From the NCBI GenBank assembly GCA_018335015.1, contig JAGXKX010000004.1:1-60767 (forward strand): a stretch of 60,767 bases of DNA. The letters run 5' to 3'. Shown in pieces: positions 1 to 8,689 of the stretch. The DNA is from Candidatus Bipolaricaulota bacterium (GTDB lineage Bacteria; Bipolaricaulota; Bipolaricaulia; M55B111). Below the pieces are notes generated by a model, which did not search any database, had not been told where the DNA came from, and saw only the letters and a list, made by a program, of their open reading frames with translations. Each line of letters starts with the position of its first letter. The stretch's first letter is position 1. A program made the translations under genes and the position numbers.

Positions 1-94
1 AAAAATCAGTTGAGTGAACATTTTTGATCTCAAATCACTGTATGTCAGCATTACCTGAGTGGAACCATTAGGACTAAGAAGGATCATTAAAACT

Positions 95-138
95 CATTTC
101 CCCCTCGATGGGGGAAAGAGAGAATGGGGGTGATTGGG
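95..138. repeat. Intergenic hairpin repeat family R
   Basis: CATTTCCCCCTCGATGGGGGAAAGAGAGAATGGGGGTGATTGGG; TTTCCCCC/GGGGGAAA stem. Confidence 0.5.
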
Positions 139-155
139 TCTTAAAGCTAATAAAG

Positions 156-1460
156 TTACCTTATCCTCTCTTTGATCAGTTCCGGTTTCGCGGTCCGGGA
201 AGGGGTCAGTGTGAAGGCTTCGCGCACCAGTGGTTTTGCCTCTTCCAGGTTCGAGTCGTCGTTGTAATGTATCGTCGCGACCCTGCCGGAGCTGGGTACT
301 TCGTCCCCGATTTTCTTCTCGATTTCTATTCCGACGGCGTGATCTATTTTTTCTCCCTTTTCCTGCCGGCCCGCGCCGAGGATGTTTGCTGCCCTGCCTA
401 TCTTTAAAGCATCAAGGCCTGAGACGTAACCTTCTCCGTCAAGTTTTACATCAACCCTATTTTCGCTGGTTGGAAGCAGGCTCGGGTCTTCGATAATTTC
501 AGGATTTCCGCCCTGGTTTTTTATTAGCCTTTCGAATTTTTCCAGAGCAAGACCCGAAGCCAGCTTATCTTCGGCAAACTCTACGCCTTCTTCAATCGAA
601 TCGACCTTTCCGGACTGGAGGAGAAGTTCGGCTACAAGGTTTACCGTTACCTCCCGGAGTTCTCCCGAGGTTTCATCCTTCAGGACTTTTATCGCTTCCC
701 GGACCTCCAGAGAATTACCTACCGCGCGACCGAGGGGCTGGTTCATGTCCGTTATAAGGGCGGTTACGGTTAGACCTACTTCCTTTCCTATGTCGACACA
801 ACCCTGAGCCAGCTCCCTGGCCCTCTCGAGTTCCTTCATTATGGCCCCGGCGCCGGACTTGATATCCAGGACGAGGCCGTCGGGACCGCAGGCAATTTTT
901 TTGCTCATGATACTGCTTACGATCAGGGGGAGGGATTCGACCGTTCCCGTCACGTCTCTCAGCTCGTAAAGCTTCTGGTCGGCGGGAACGAGATCGGAGG
1001 TATGTTCCATTATCGCCATTCCGTCCTTCTCCATTCCTGTAAGGAATTCTCGGGTGTCGAGACTAACCCGGAACCCGGGAATCGACTCCAATTTATCTAT
1101 GGTCCCGCCGGTATGTCCCAGACCTCTGCCGGAGAGCTTGCCTATCTTTAACCCCACGGCTCCGACCAGCGGAACCAGGACCAGCGAGACGGAGTCCCCG
1201 ACTCCCCCGCTGGAGTGCTTGTCGACTTTAATCCCATCTACAGAGGACAGGTCGAGCTGTTTGCCGGAGTTTGCCATGCTCGTTGTGAGTTTGGCCGTCT
1301 CTTCCCGATCCAGTGAATTAAAGTAGACCGCCATGAGGAAGGCGGACATCTGGTAGTCAGGCACTTCACCCGCTACGTAGTCTTTTACTAAGCGATCGAT
1401 TTCAGGGGGTGAAAGTTTCTCGCCGTTTCGTTTCTTGACCAGAGTGTCGAGGAAATTCAT
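156..1460 (-). CDS. deoA: Pyrimidine-nucleoside / thymidine phosphorylase
   Basis: ORF with KVDKHSSGGVGDSVSL and SGRGLGHTGGTIDKLESIPGF motifs typical of the family. Confidence 0.93.
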   Translation of the reverse strand: MNFLDTLVKKRNGEKLSPPEIDRLVKDYVAGEVPDYQMSAFLMAVYFNSLDREETAKLTTSMANSGKQLDLSSVDGIKVDKHSSGGVGDSVSLVLVPLVGAVGLKIGKLSGRGLGHTGGTIDKLESIPGFRVSLDTREFLTGMEKDGMAIMEHTSDLVPADQKLYELRDVTGTVESLPLIVSSIMSKKIACGPDGLVLDIKSGAGAIMKELERARELAQGCVDIGKEVGLTVTALITDMNQPLGRAVGNSLEVREAIKVLKDETSGELREVTVNLVAELLLQSGKVDSIEEGVEFAEDKLASGLALEKFERLIKNQGGNPEIIEDPSLLPTSENRVDVKLDGEGYVSGLDALKIGRAANILGAGRQEKGEKIDHAVGIEIEKKIGDEVPSSGRVATIHYNDDSNLEEAKPLVREAFTLTPSRTAKPELIKERIR

Positions 1461-1465
1461 TTTAA

Positions 1466-2374
1466 TTATTCCCTCTGATAGGGCTCTCCTAGTTTATCGG
1501 GAAACCTTGCCCTACCAATTGCACCAGCAACGGCGAGTAAGGTTACAATATAGGGAGTCATCAATATGAACTGCCAGGGTATGTATTTCTTCACCCCGGC
1601 TGCGCTCGAAACCCAGACTCCCAGACTGTCGAAAAAGCCGAAGATAAATCCTCCCAGTAAGGCGAGAAGGGGATTTAGCTTGCTAAATACTACTGTGGCC
1701 AGAGCGATAAAACCTCGACCGGCCGCGAGTTCTTTGGTGAGTACTCCAAACCAATCTAAACTCATAAAGGCGCCGCCCAGTCCGGCCAGCATAGCGCCGG
1801 AAACTGTCGCAAAGAACCTGATCCTCTCTACATTTATCCCGGCGACATCCGCCGCTCTCGGGTGTTCGCCACAGATATTTATTTTCAGGCCGAGCTTTGT
1901 ATTTGAAACCAGATAATATACCAAAAAGACTATTACCAGAGTCAATATCGTTATATAGCTTATTCCACCGAAAGGTGTATCAATTTTTGGCATTCTCGCA
2001 GAAGCAGGAACTATGTGGTGTCCGGGGGTTTGCCAAACTGCGATAAGGCCGAAGGCTATAAGACCTCCGCCGAAAAGGTTGATGCCGACTCCGCTTATTA
2101 CCTGGTCACCTTTGAGATAAACGCTGATAAACCCGTGTAGTGCGCCGATCGCAAAACCCGTTACTATACCTGCCAGCAGTCCGACGTAGGGGGAGCCCGT
2201 CGCCTGGGCACTGACAGCACCGGTAAAAGCGCTTATCAGCAATATCCCCTCGAGGCCTATGTCAATTACTCCCGAACGCTCTCCAATTATTTCTCCCACT
2301 GCAGCGAGGGTGATGGGAACCATGGCGTTCAAAGAGATGACCAATATTCTGAGAAAACTAGTAAAAAATTCCAT
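1466..2374 (-). CDS. Nucleoside-type ABC transporter permease (BPD_transp_2 family)
   Basis: Multi-TM ORF, GEIIGERSGVIDIGLEG motif, adjacent to a second permease, an ATPase and a BmpA-like protein. Confidence 0.88.
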   Translation of the reverse strand: MEFFTSFLRILVISLNAMVPITLAAVGEIIGERSGVIDIGLEGILLISAFTGAVSAQATGSPYVGLLAGIVTGFAIGALHGFISVYLKGDQVISGVGINLFGGGLIAFGLIAVWQTPGHHIVPASARMPKIDTPFGGISYITILTLVIVFLVYYLVSNTKLGLKINICGEHPRAADVAGINVERIRFFATVSGAMLAGLGGAFMSLDWFGVLTKELAAGRGFIALATVVFSKLNPLLALLGGFIFGFFDSLGVWVSSAAGVKKYIPWQFILMTPYIVTLLAVAGAIGRARFPDKLGEPYQRE

Positions 2375-2376
2375 GA

Positions 2377-3462
2377 TTAGCTGGCTTTCACCTCATTTAT
2401 CCAGTTCCTCACGGCTGGCAGTAGCTGGTTCGACAGCTCAATTAGTTCGGGTGCTGCGAGGGCAATAATAATTACCCCCTGAATAATCCTTACCATTTCC
2501 AGAGGCACGCCGGCCGTTATCTGCATGGTCCGGGCCCCTACGTTGAGACCGGCGAAGAAAACTGCGGCGAAAATAACGCCTATCGGGTGGTTTCGTCCAA
2601 TCAACGCAACGCCTATTCCATCGAACCCCAGGTTTCTTACGGTCGACAAATCGGAATAGAGAGCGTAGGTAGGTGGGTGACCGATTATCTGCAAAGCCCC
2701 GGCTACACCAGCAGCCAGACCACCAAGAATAAATGTGGAGTTAATCGAGTAGTTTTCTTTTATACCCGCGTAATTGGCGGCGGCCGGGTTTTGCCCTACT
2801 ACTCTTAATTCAAACCCGAGTGTCGTCCGCCAGAGGAGGAAAAAAATCAATAAAGAAAAAGCGAGAGAGACAAACAGAGCGTATGTAAGGCTCGTCCCGC
2901 TAACCATTATGGGTAACCTGGAAGTGGTGGCGGCACTGATGGACTTCTCGGCTCGCTGGGGGTCTCCCAGCCATTCTACAACCGCGTACATTCCAAAGTA
3001 GAGCGCAACCCAGTTCAACATTATAGTCGAGATTACTTCGTGGACTCCTCTGGTTATCTTTAGAAAGGACGGGGGTAGGCTCCAGATGGCACCGGCCATC
3101 GCCCCCGCTATTATTGCAACCAGTACGTGAATTCCGGAAGGAAGAGATAATAAGCTAACGGAAATTGCCGCCAGCGCCCCCATGAATACCTGACCTTCCG
3201 CCCCTATGTTGAATATTCCACCACGGACACCGATTGCAAAAGTGAGACCGGTCAATATGAGCGGAGTAGCCCGGGCCAGAGTAGAGCTGAACCCGTAAAA
3301 ACTTCCAAATATCGCTGTAAACAGCGCATCGTAGGCGCCAAAAGGTGCATAACCCCATATAGCCATGATAATTGCTCCCACAGCTAAACCGATGAGGCCG
3401 GCCAGAAATGAGTTTAATATTGGTTTAACCTGCTCGTATATACGTGTAAGCATCTCATTCAC
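2377..3462 (-). CDS. Nucleoside-type ABC transporter permease (BPD_transp_2 family)
   Basis: Multi-TM ORF with GGIFNIGAEGQVFMGALAA motif; operonic. Confidence 0.88.
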   Translation of the reverse strand: MNEMLTRIYEQVKPILNSFLAGLIGLAVGAIIMAIWGYAPFGAYDALFTAIFGSFYGFSSTLARATPLILTGLTFAIGVRGGIFNIGAEGQVFMGALAAISVSLLSLPSGIHVLVAIIAGAMAGAIWSLPPSFLKITRGVHEVISTIMLNWVALYFGMYAVVEWLGDPQRAEKSISAATTSRLPIMVSGTSLTYALFVSLAFSLLIFFLLWRTTLGFELRVVGQNPAAANYAGIKENYSINSTFILGGLAAGVAGALQIIGHPPTYALYSDLSTVRNLGFDGIGVALIGRNHPIGVIFAAVFFAGLNVGARTMQITAGVPLEMVRIIQGVIIIALAAPELIELSNQLLPAVRNWINEVKAS

Positions 3463-3476
3463 CAGTAGTTAATTTT

Positions 3477-5024
3477 TTATGCCCCGGTCATAATCATTCC
3501 CAGTTCACTCTTGTCAGCTTCGTCAGAGTCGACAATTCCCACCACGTTACCTTCGAACATTACCGCGATTCTGTCGCTCAAAGAAATTACCTCGTCCAGG
3601 TCCTCGGATACAAGCAAGATCGCCGAACCACTGTCCCGGAGGTCGATGAATAACTCCCATGTGTGACTTACAGCCCTCCTATCTAGTCCGTGAGTGGGGT
3701 GAGAAGCGATAATAATCTCGGGGTCTCTCCAGCTTTCCCTGCCAAGGATCATTCGCTGAATGTTTCCTCCCGATAGAATCCTGGTTTCCGACTTCCAGAT
3801 GTCCGGTGCTATCACGTCAAATTCTTCTATTATCTCTTCGGCGTGATTGGTTATGGCAGAGCGATTTAATACGGAGTGCCAGGAAAAAGGAGAATCCCGG
3901 TAATCCCGCAGGACCATATTCTCACCTACGGTCATCGGTTCCACGACACCTATTTCCCTCCGTTTTTCCGGCATGTGGGCGACTCCCTTTTCCTGAATCT
4001 CGCGTGGGGAAGCATTGGTCATATCTTCTCCTTCTATGATGAGACTGCCCTCGTCTATCTCTCGAAGTCCCGTTATCGCCTCAATTAACTCGGATTGCCC
4101 GTTGCCTGAGACTCCTGCCACACCGAGAATTTCTCCTTCGTGGAGGTCCAGTGATACACCGTTTAACTGCGTATTCCCCCTTGGTCCCGTGACGTAGATA
4201 TCCTCGACAGAGAGGGACGTGCTCTGTTTCTTGAATTCTTTCCGTTCGAGATGAATGGGAATCTTTTCGTCCAGCATCATTTCTGTCAGTTCCTCTTCGT
4301 CCGTCTCCTCGATGTCGGTTTCCCCCATGACTTTTCCTAATTTCAGGACGGTTACCCGGTCGGAAACCTCCATTACTTCCTCCATTTTGTGGGTAATAAA
4401 AACTATCCCGAATCCTTCGTCAGCCATCCCCCGGAGGACTTTGAATAGTTGCTGGGCTTCTTGGGGAGTCAGGAGCGAAGTGGGTTCGTCGAGAATGAGT
4501 ACTTGTGGCTCGTGGTAAAGTACTTTCAGGATCTCGGCTCGCTGCTGTTCTCCCGCGGAGAGGTCGCCAACTCTGACGGTTGGGTCGACCTCCAATCCGT
4601 ACTTCTGGGATAACCTATATACTCTGCTTTCGACCTTGTCAAGGGGGTAAGAAAAATCCGAATCGTCCGTACCCAGGGTCACATTTTCGGCCACCGTAAA
4701 TGGTTTTGCCAGCATTACTTCCTGGTGGATCATCCCCACGCCGTGCTCCAGACCGTCCTGAGGCGAGTTTAGTTCGACCTCTTCACCCTGGATGTATATT
4801 TTACCTGCCGTGCTTCCGTAAAAGCCGGAAAGTATATTTGCCAGAACTGTCTTCCCTGCTCCGTTTTCTCCCAGCAAGGTGTGGACTTCGCCCTCTTTTA
4901 CGTCAAAGTCTATCTCGTTGAGTATTAGATGCTCCCAGACGCCAGGGAAACCTTTAGAAATCCCCTCGGCTCTTAGCAGGGTTCTTCCGGTATCTTTTCC
5001 TTCGGCGGTATCTGTTTTTGGCAT
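3477..5024 (-). CDS. ABC transporter ATPase with two nucleotide-binding domains (nucleoside/sugar type)
   Basis: Walker A GENGAGKT, LSAGEQQR signature, Walker B LILDEPTS, second domain LSGGNIQR. Confidence 0.92.
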   Translation of the reverse strand: MPKTDTAEGKDTGRTLLRAEGISKGFPGVWEHLILNEIDFDVKEGEVHTLLGENGAGKTVLANILSGFYGSTAGKIYIQGEEVELNSPQDGLEHGVGMIHQEVMLAKPFTVAENVTLGTDDSDFSYPLDKVESRVYRLSQKYGLEVDPTVRVGDLSAGEQQRAEILKVLYHEPQVLILDEPTSLLTPQEAQQLFKVLRGMADEGFGIVFITHKMEEVMEVSDRVTVLKLGKVMGETDIEETDEEELTEMMLDEKIPIHLERKEFKKQSTSLSVEDIYVTGPRGNTQLNGVSLDLHEGEILGVAGVSGNGQSELIEAITGLREIDEGSLIIEGEDMTNASPREIQEKGVAHMPEKRREIGVVEPMTVGENMVLRDYRDSPFSWHSVLNRSAITNHAEEIIEEFDVIAPDIWKSETRILSGGNIQRMILGRESWRDPEIIIASHPTHGLDRRAVSHTWELFIDLRDSGSAILLVSEDLDEVISLSDRIAVMFEGNVVGIVDSDEADKSELGMIMTGA

Positions 5025-5036
5025 TATAAAGTAAAA

Positions 5037-5065
5037 AACCCACCGGGATTTCCCGGTGGGTTTTT
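5037..5065 (-). terminator. Hairpin terminator/attenuator between bmpA-like gene and ABC ATPase
   Basis: AACCCACCGGGA-TT-TCCCGGTGGGTTTTT palindrome with A/T tracts on both sides. Confidence 0.85.
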
Positions 5066-5077
5066 AGTTGTTATTTT

Positions 5078-6286
5078 TTATGGATATTCTTTTCTAACGT
5101 CTTTCATTTCCTCTTCGGTCGAAGGTGCTGGCGGAGTTAGGCTGCCACTTACTATAAGGTTCTCCAGTTCGTTGACCCCGGTCCAGACGAAGTGCGGAAT
5201 TTCCTCTCTCATCTCAAGCCAGTTATCCTTTATCGTATCGACGTCTTCTTCCTTGATCTGGTCTCCCTTCAGACCGAACTGAATAAAGTCAACTAGTTGA
5301 TTGTAACGACTCATGCCAACACCCTGGTCATCCAGCCCTAATACTTCCGTTCCACCTTCAAAGTTTCCCTCAACTGCACGCTTCACCGCTATGTAGGAAG
5401 CTCGATCCACTCTCTTCATTCCACTTGCAAGAACTTTATTGCCGTTTCCCATATAATCCTGATTTGCGTCAACTCCAATCATGAACGGAGGGCCTGCCTC
5501 TTTTCCCTGCTGGTTGAGTTTATCCTTGACCGCTTCCAGTATCCCCAGACCTAGAGGCCCGGCGACGTTGTAAACCAGACCTGCACCCTGAGATATCTGA
5601 GCGTTGGCGGAGGATTTTCCTTTTGCGACATCGCTGAACGTGCCGGTGTAAGTCCAGAGCAAATCGACGTTTGCCTTCTCTCCCGTGACCTTTTCGTAAT
5701 AATCCAGCCCCCATTTTATCCCGAATCGGTAGCCGGCTTCGAACTTCCAGAGTGGCGGTATTTCAATGCCAAGAACGATGCCCACCTTTGAGTAATCGTA
5801 GTGGGCCGCGGTCATCGCGGCTAGAGCGCCCACCAGTGCACTGCTTTGCTGTTCTTGGAATACGAAGTTAAGTACATTGGGCTGATCGACTACGGCATCA
5901 ATTAGGGCGAAGTTCTGGTCCGGAAATTGCTTTGCTGCTGTTTCGATGGCGTCTGTTAGAAGGAAACCTACTCCTATTATTACTTCGTAATCGCCAGTAC
6001 GGGCTAAATTTCTTACATTAGGAAGATAGTCAGCCTCGCTTGCCGGTTGAGCGACCTGTAGTTCGACTCCGAACTCGGCTGCGGCTTCGTCCGCACCCTT
6101 GAACCCCATGTCGTTGAAGCTTAGGTCTCCCCGACCTCCGACGTCAGTGACTACTGCAATCTTCTTTTTGTCCTGAGCAACGGCATTGATTCCAAGGCTG
6201 GAAACTATAGTAATTCCAAAACTTAGCAGACCAATAACTAAGGACAAAGCAATAAATCTTGTTATATTCGAGTTATTCCTAAACAT
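5078..6286 (-). CDS. BmpA/PnrA-family nucleoside-binding lipoprotein-like protein
   Basis: Signal-like N terminus, VTDVGGRGDLSFNDMGFKGADEAA motif, upstream of permeases/ATPase. Confidence 0.88.
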   Translation of the reverse strand: MFRNNSNITRFIALSLVIGLLSFGITIVSSLGINAVAQDKKKIAVVTDVGGRGDLSFNDMGFKGADEAAAEFGVELQVAQPASEADYLPNVRNLARTGDYEVIIGVGFLLTDAIETAAKQFPDQNFALIDAVVDQPNVLNFVFQEQQSSALVGALAAMTAAHYDYSKVGIVLGIEIPPLWKFEAGYRFGIKWGLDYYEKVTGEKANVDLLWTYTGTFSDVAKGKSSANAQISQGAGLVYNVAGPLGLGILEAVKDKLNQQGKEAGPPFMIGVDANQDYMGNGNKVLASGMKRVDRASYIAVKRAVEGNFEGGTEVLGLDDQGVGMSRYNQLVDFIQFGLKGDQIKEEDVDTIKDNWLEMREEIPHFVWTGVNELENLIVSGSLTPPAPSTEEEMKDVRKEYP

Positions 6287-6399
6287 AATACCCCCTTTAT
6301 AAGGTATGAGTGAGTCGTTATTAGTTCGAGCCAGGAAAGTTTTCTTAAATCACCCCCCTGATTAAAAAAGTATAAAAAGTGCTGGCCAGACCCGCAAAT

Positions 6400-6654
6400 C
6401 TAAGCCTGGATTATCCTAGCCATAGTTCTATTTACTTCAGTTTTTTCTCCCTGTTCGATAAGGATATCGTCGACCATTCCATCCGTCGGAGATTCGACGG
6501 AAAACGTCGACTTCATAGTTTCAATTTCCGCTATTTCCATTCCCTTTGTTACTTTGTCCCCGGGAGATACCTTCCACTCTACAATGCTTATTTCTTCGAC
6601 TTTACCTAACTCCGGTACTTTTACGTCTACGCTGTCTGACAAGTCGATCACCAA
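6400..6654 (-). CDS. Stand-alone biotinyl/lipoyl carrier domain protein
   Basis: 84 aa; EIAEIETMKSTFSVESPTDG attachment-site hairpin. Confidence 0.8.
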   Translation of the reverse strand: MVIDLSDSVDVKVPELGKVEEISIVEWKVSPGDKVTKGMEIAEIETMKSTFSVESPTDGMVDDILIEQGEKTEVNRTMARIIQA

Positions 6655-6901
6655 CTTTAGGGAGTTAAATTGCCAACTGATTTTTTGAGTACATTTATTT
6701 TACGCAAGTTCCGCGCGGTTGATCAAGTACGATAATCAAGGCAAAAACCTCGATTTGGGCTCGGAGTTCTATGCCCGAATTCAGAATACCCTTAGATATT
6801 TAGACGGTTAAATATAGATCTTCCGCTTGGATTTAAACACGACCAGTAAAAATTGACTGGAACTTCGACCTTCTATTTCAGGTTATGCGGGTTATGACAA
6901 T

Positions 6902-8353
6902 TCAAGCTTCGTAGCTGGAGCGGATTTCTTCCTTTAGTTCCTTTATTTCTTCGTAGAGAAGAGGAGTGTCTTCGATCATGCTGTCTATTTTTTTGTGGGA
7001 GTGCATTACCGTGCTGTGGTCACGACTCCCGAACTTCTTTCCCAGGGCCGGAAAAGAACTGTCCGTCAGCTCGCGGGAGAGGTAGATCGCTATGTGTCGT
7101 GCCCGGGCGATCTCTTTCTTCCTGCTTTTTCCTTCCAGGTCCTCGATGGATAGATCGTAATTGCTCGTGACGACTTCTTTGATGGAGCCGACTGTGAGCT
7201 CTTTGGGCTCACTCGACTCGTCCGGTAGGAAGCTTCGAACCTCTTCGATTTTTAGCTTTCCGCCGGCGAGGTTCGCGTGGGCCACGGCTTTTATCAGGGC
7301 GCCTTCCAGAGCCCGTACGTTGGTCGATACCCTGGTTGCAATTAGCTCCAGCACTTCGTCGTCAACTTTTAACCCTTTCTGAGCCGCCTTTTTCCTGAGT
7401 ATGGCCACTCGAGTCTCGAAGTTTGGCGGCTGGATGTCCGCGACCAGACCCCACCTAAAACGCGATACGAGCCGATCCTGGAGGTCGGAAAACTCCTGTG
7501 GAGATCGGTCCGAAGTCAGGACGATCTGCTTGTCGTTCCCGTAAAGTTCGTTAAAAGTGTGAAACAGCTCCTCCTGAGTACCCTCTTTGTTTTCGAGGAA
7601 CTGTACGTCGTCGAGGAGGAACGCCTGAACGGATCGATATTTATTCCTGAATTCGTCATTTTTATTCTGCCTTATCGCCTGGATCATCTCTATGGCGAAC
7701 CTCTCCGAGGATGTGTAAATTACCTGGCCAGCAGGGTTCTGCTTTTTCAGGTAATTACCGATGGAGTGCAGGAGGTGCGTCTTGCCCAATCCGACTTTTG
7801 AATATAGAAAGAGAGGGTTGTAAGATTCTGCCGGCGATTCAGCCACGGCTCGACTGGCCGCGCTTGCAAGCTGGTTGCTCTTGCTTTTTACGAAATTGTC
7901 AAAGGTGTATTCTCTGTTGAGAGCCATCTGGCCGGCTGTATTACCGGTTCTTTCCTGGCCCTCGAGGGGGGTAGAGCCGCCCCCCGAGGAGGCCGGACTT
8001 GAGGGTTCTTCGGTTGAATTACCGCCGGAACTGACTGGGGGAGGTTGGAGGCTCGTTCCGTCCAGATTTTCTTCACTTTCAGTTGCCTCGTCACGCTCTT
8101 CCGGTTCAGCTACCTGAACGCTGACCTCTTTTTCCTCACCGGTCAGCTGTTTAACCGTGGACTTTATTAGGTCCAGGTAGCGTTCTTCCAGTCCGCGTTT
8201 TATAAAACCGCTGGGAGCTGATAACTCAATCCGGCCGTCCTGGAGGTCAACGGGTTCTAGGTTGTTGACCCAGGTTTCGAAGCTCGCCTCCGGTAGCTCC
8301 TTCTCTAGATTTTTTTTGATTTCCTGCCAAAGATGCACAGTTTGTTCACTCAT
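6902..8353 (-). CDS. dnaA: Chromosomal replication initiator protein DnaA
   Basis: YNPLFLYSKVGLGKTHLLHSIGN, FLLDDVQFL and SFPALGKKFGSRDHSTVMHSHKKI motifs. Confidence 0.97.
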   Translation of the reverse strand: MSEQTVHLWQEIKKNLEKELPEASFETWVNNLEPVDLQDGRIELSAPSGFIKRGLEERYLDLIKSTVKQLTGEEKEVSVQVAEPEERDEATESEENLDGTSLQPPPVSSGGNSTEEPSSPASSGGGSTPLEGQERTGNTAGQMALNREYTFDNFVKSKSNQLASAASRAVAESPAESYNPLFLYSKVGLGKTHLLHSIGNYLKKQNPAGQVIYTSSERFAIEMIQAIRQNKNDEFRNKYRSVQAFLLDDVQFLENKEGTQEELFHTFNELYGNDKQIVLTSDRSPQEFSDLQDRLVSRFRWGLVADIQPPNFETRVAILRKKAAQKGLKVDDEVLELIATRVSTNVRALEGALIKAVAHANLAGGKLKIEEVRSFLPDESSEPKELTVGSIKEVVTSNYDLSIEDLEGKSRKKEIARARHIAIYLSRELTDSSFPALGKKFGSRDHSTVMHSHKKIDSMIEDTPLLYEEIKELKEEIRSSYEA

Positions 8354-8648
8354 TTTATATATCCCGGAAAATAATAATACATACTTTCGAGACCCATTTA
8401 CAAATCAATCATTTTCGAGCACTATTTTTCTATGCACCATATCAAGGGGGATAGAGTAATTTTTTAACTAAAGCTTCCTCCCACGGGCACGTTGAACTGA
8501 TCGGATTGGATCAGGATGCTAGGGACTCCCATCCTCCCGAACTTCGAGGAGATTTTTCTAAAATGCCGACCTAGATCCTCGTGTTTTATTTGGCTAATAG
8601 GCTGGTAAGTACCTATGAGCGGTCGTATAAGTGGGGTTAAAAATTTGG

Positions 8649-8667
8649 AAAAACGGGGAAGTCCCCG
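8649..8667 (-). terminator. Rho-independent terminator after polA
   Basis: On the minus strand CGGGGA-CT-TCCCCG followed by TTTTT. Confidence 0.75.
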
Positions 8668-8689
8668 CCCTGAGGGCTGGACGGGAAAA

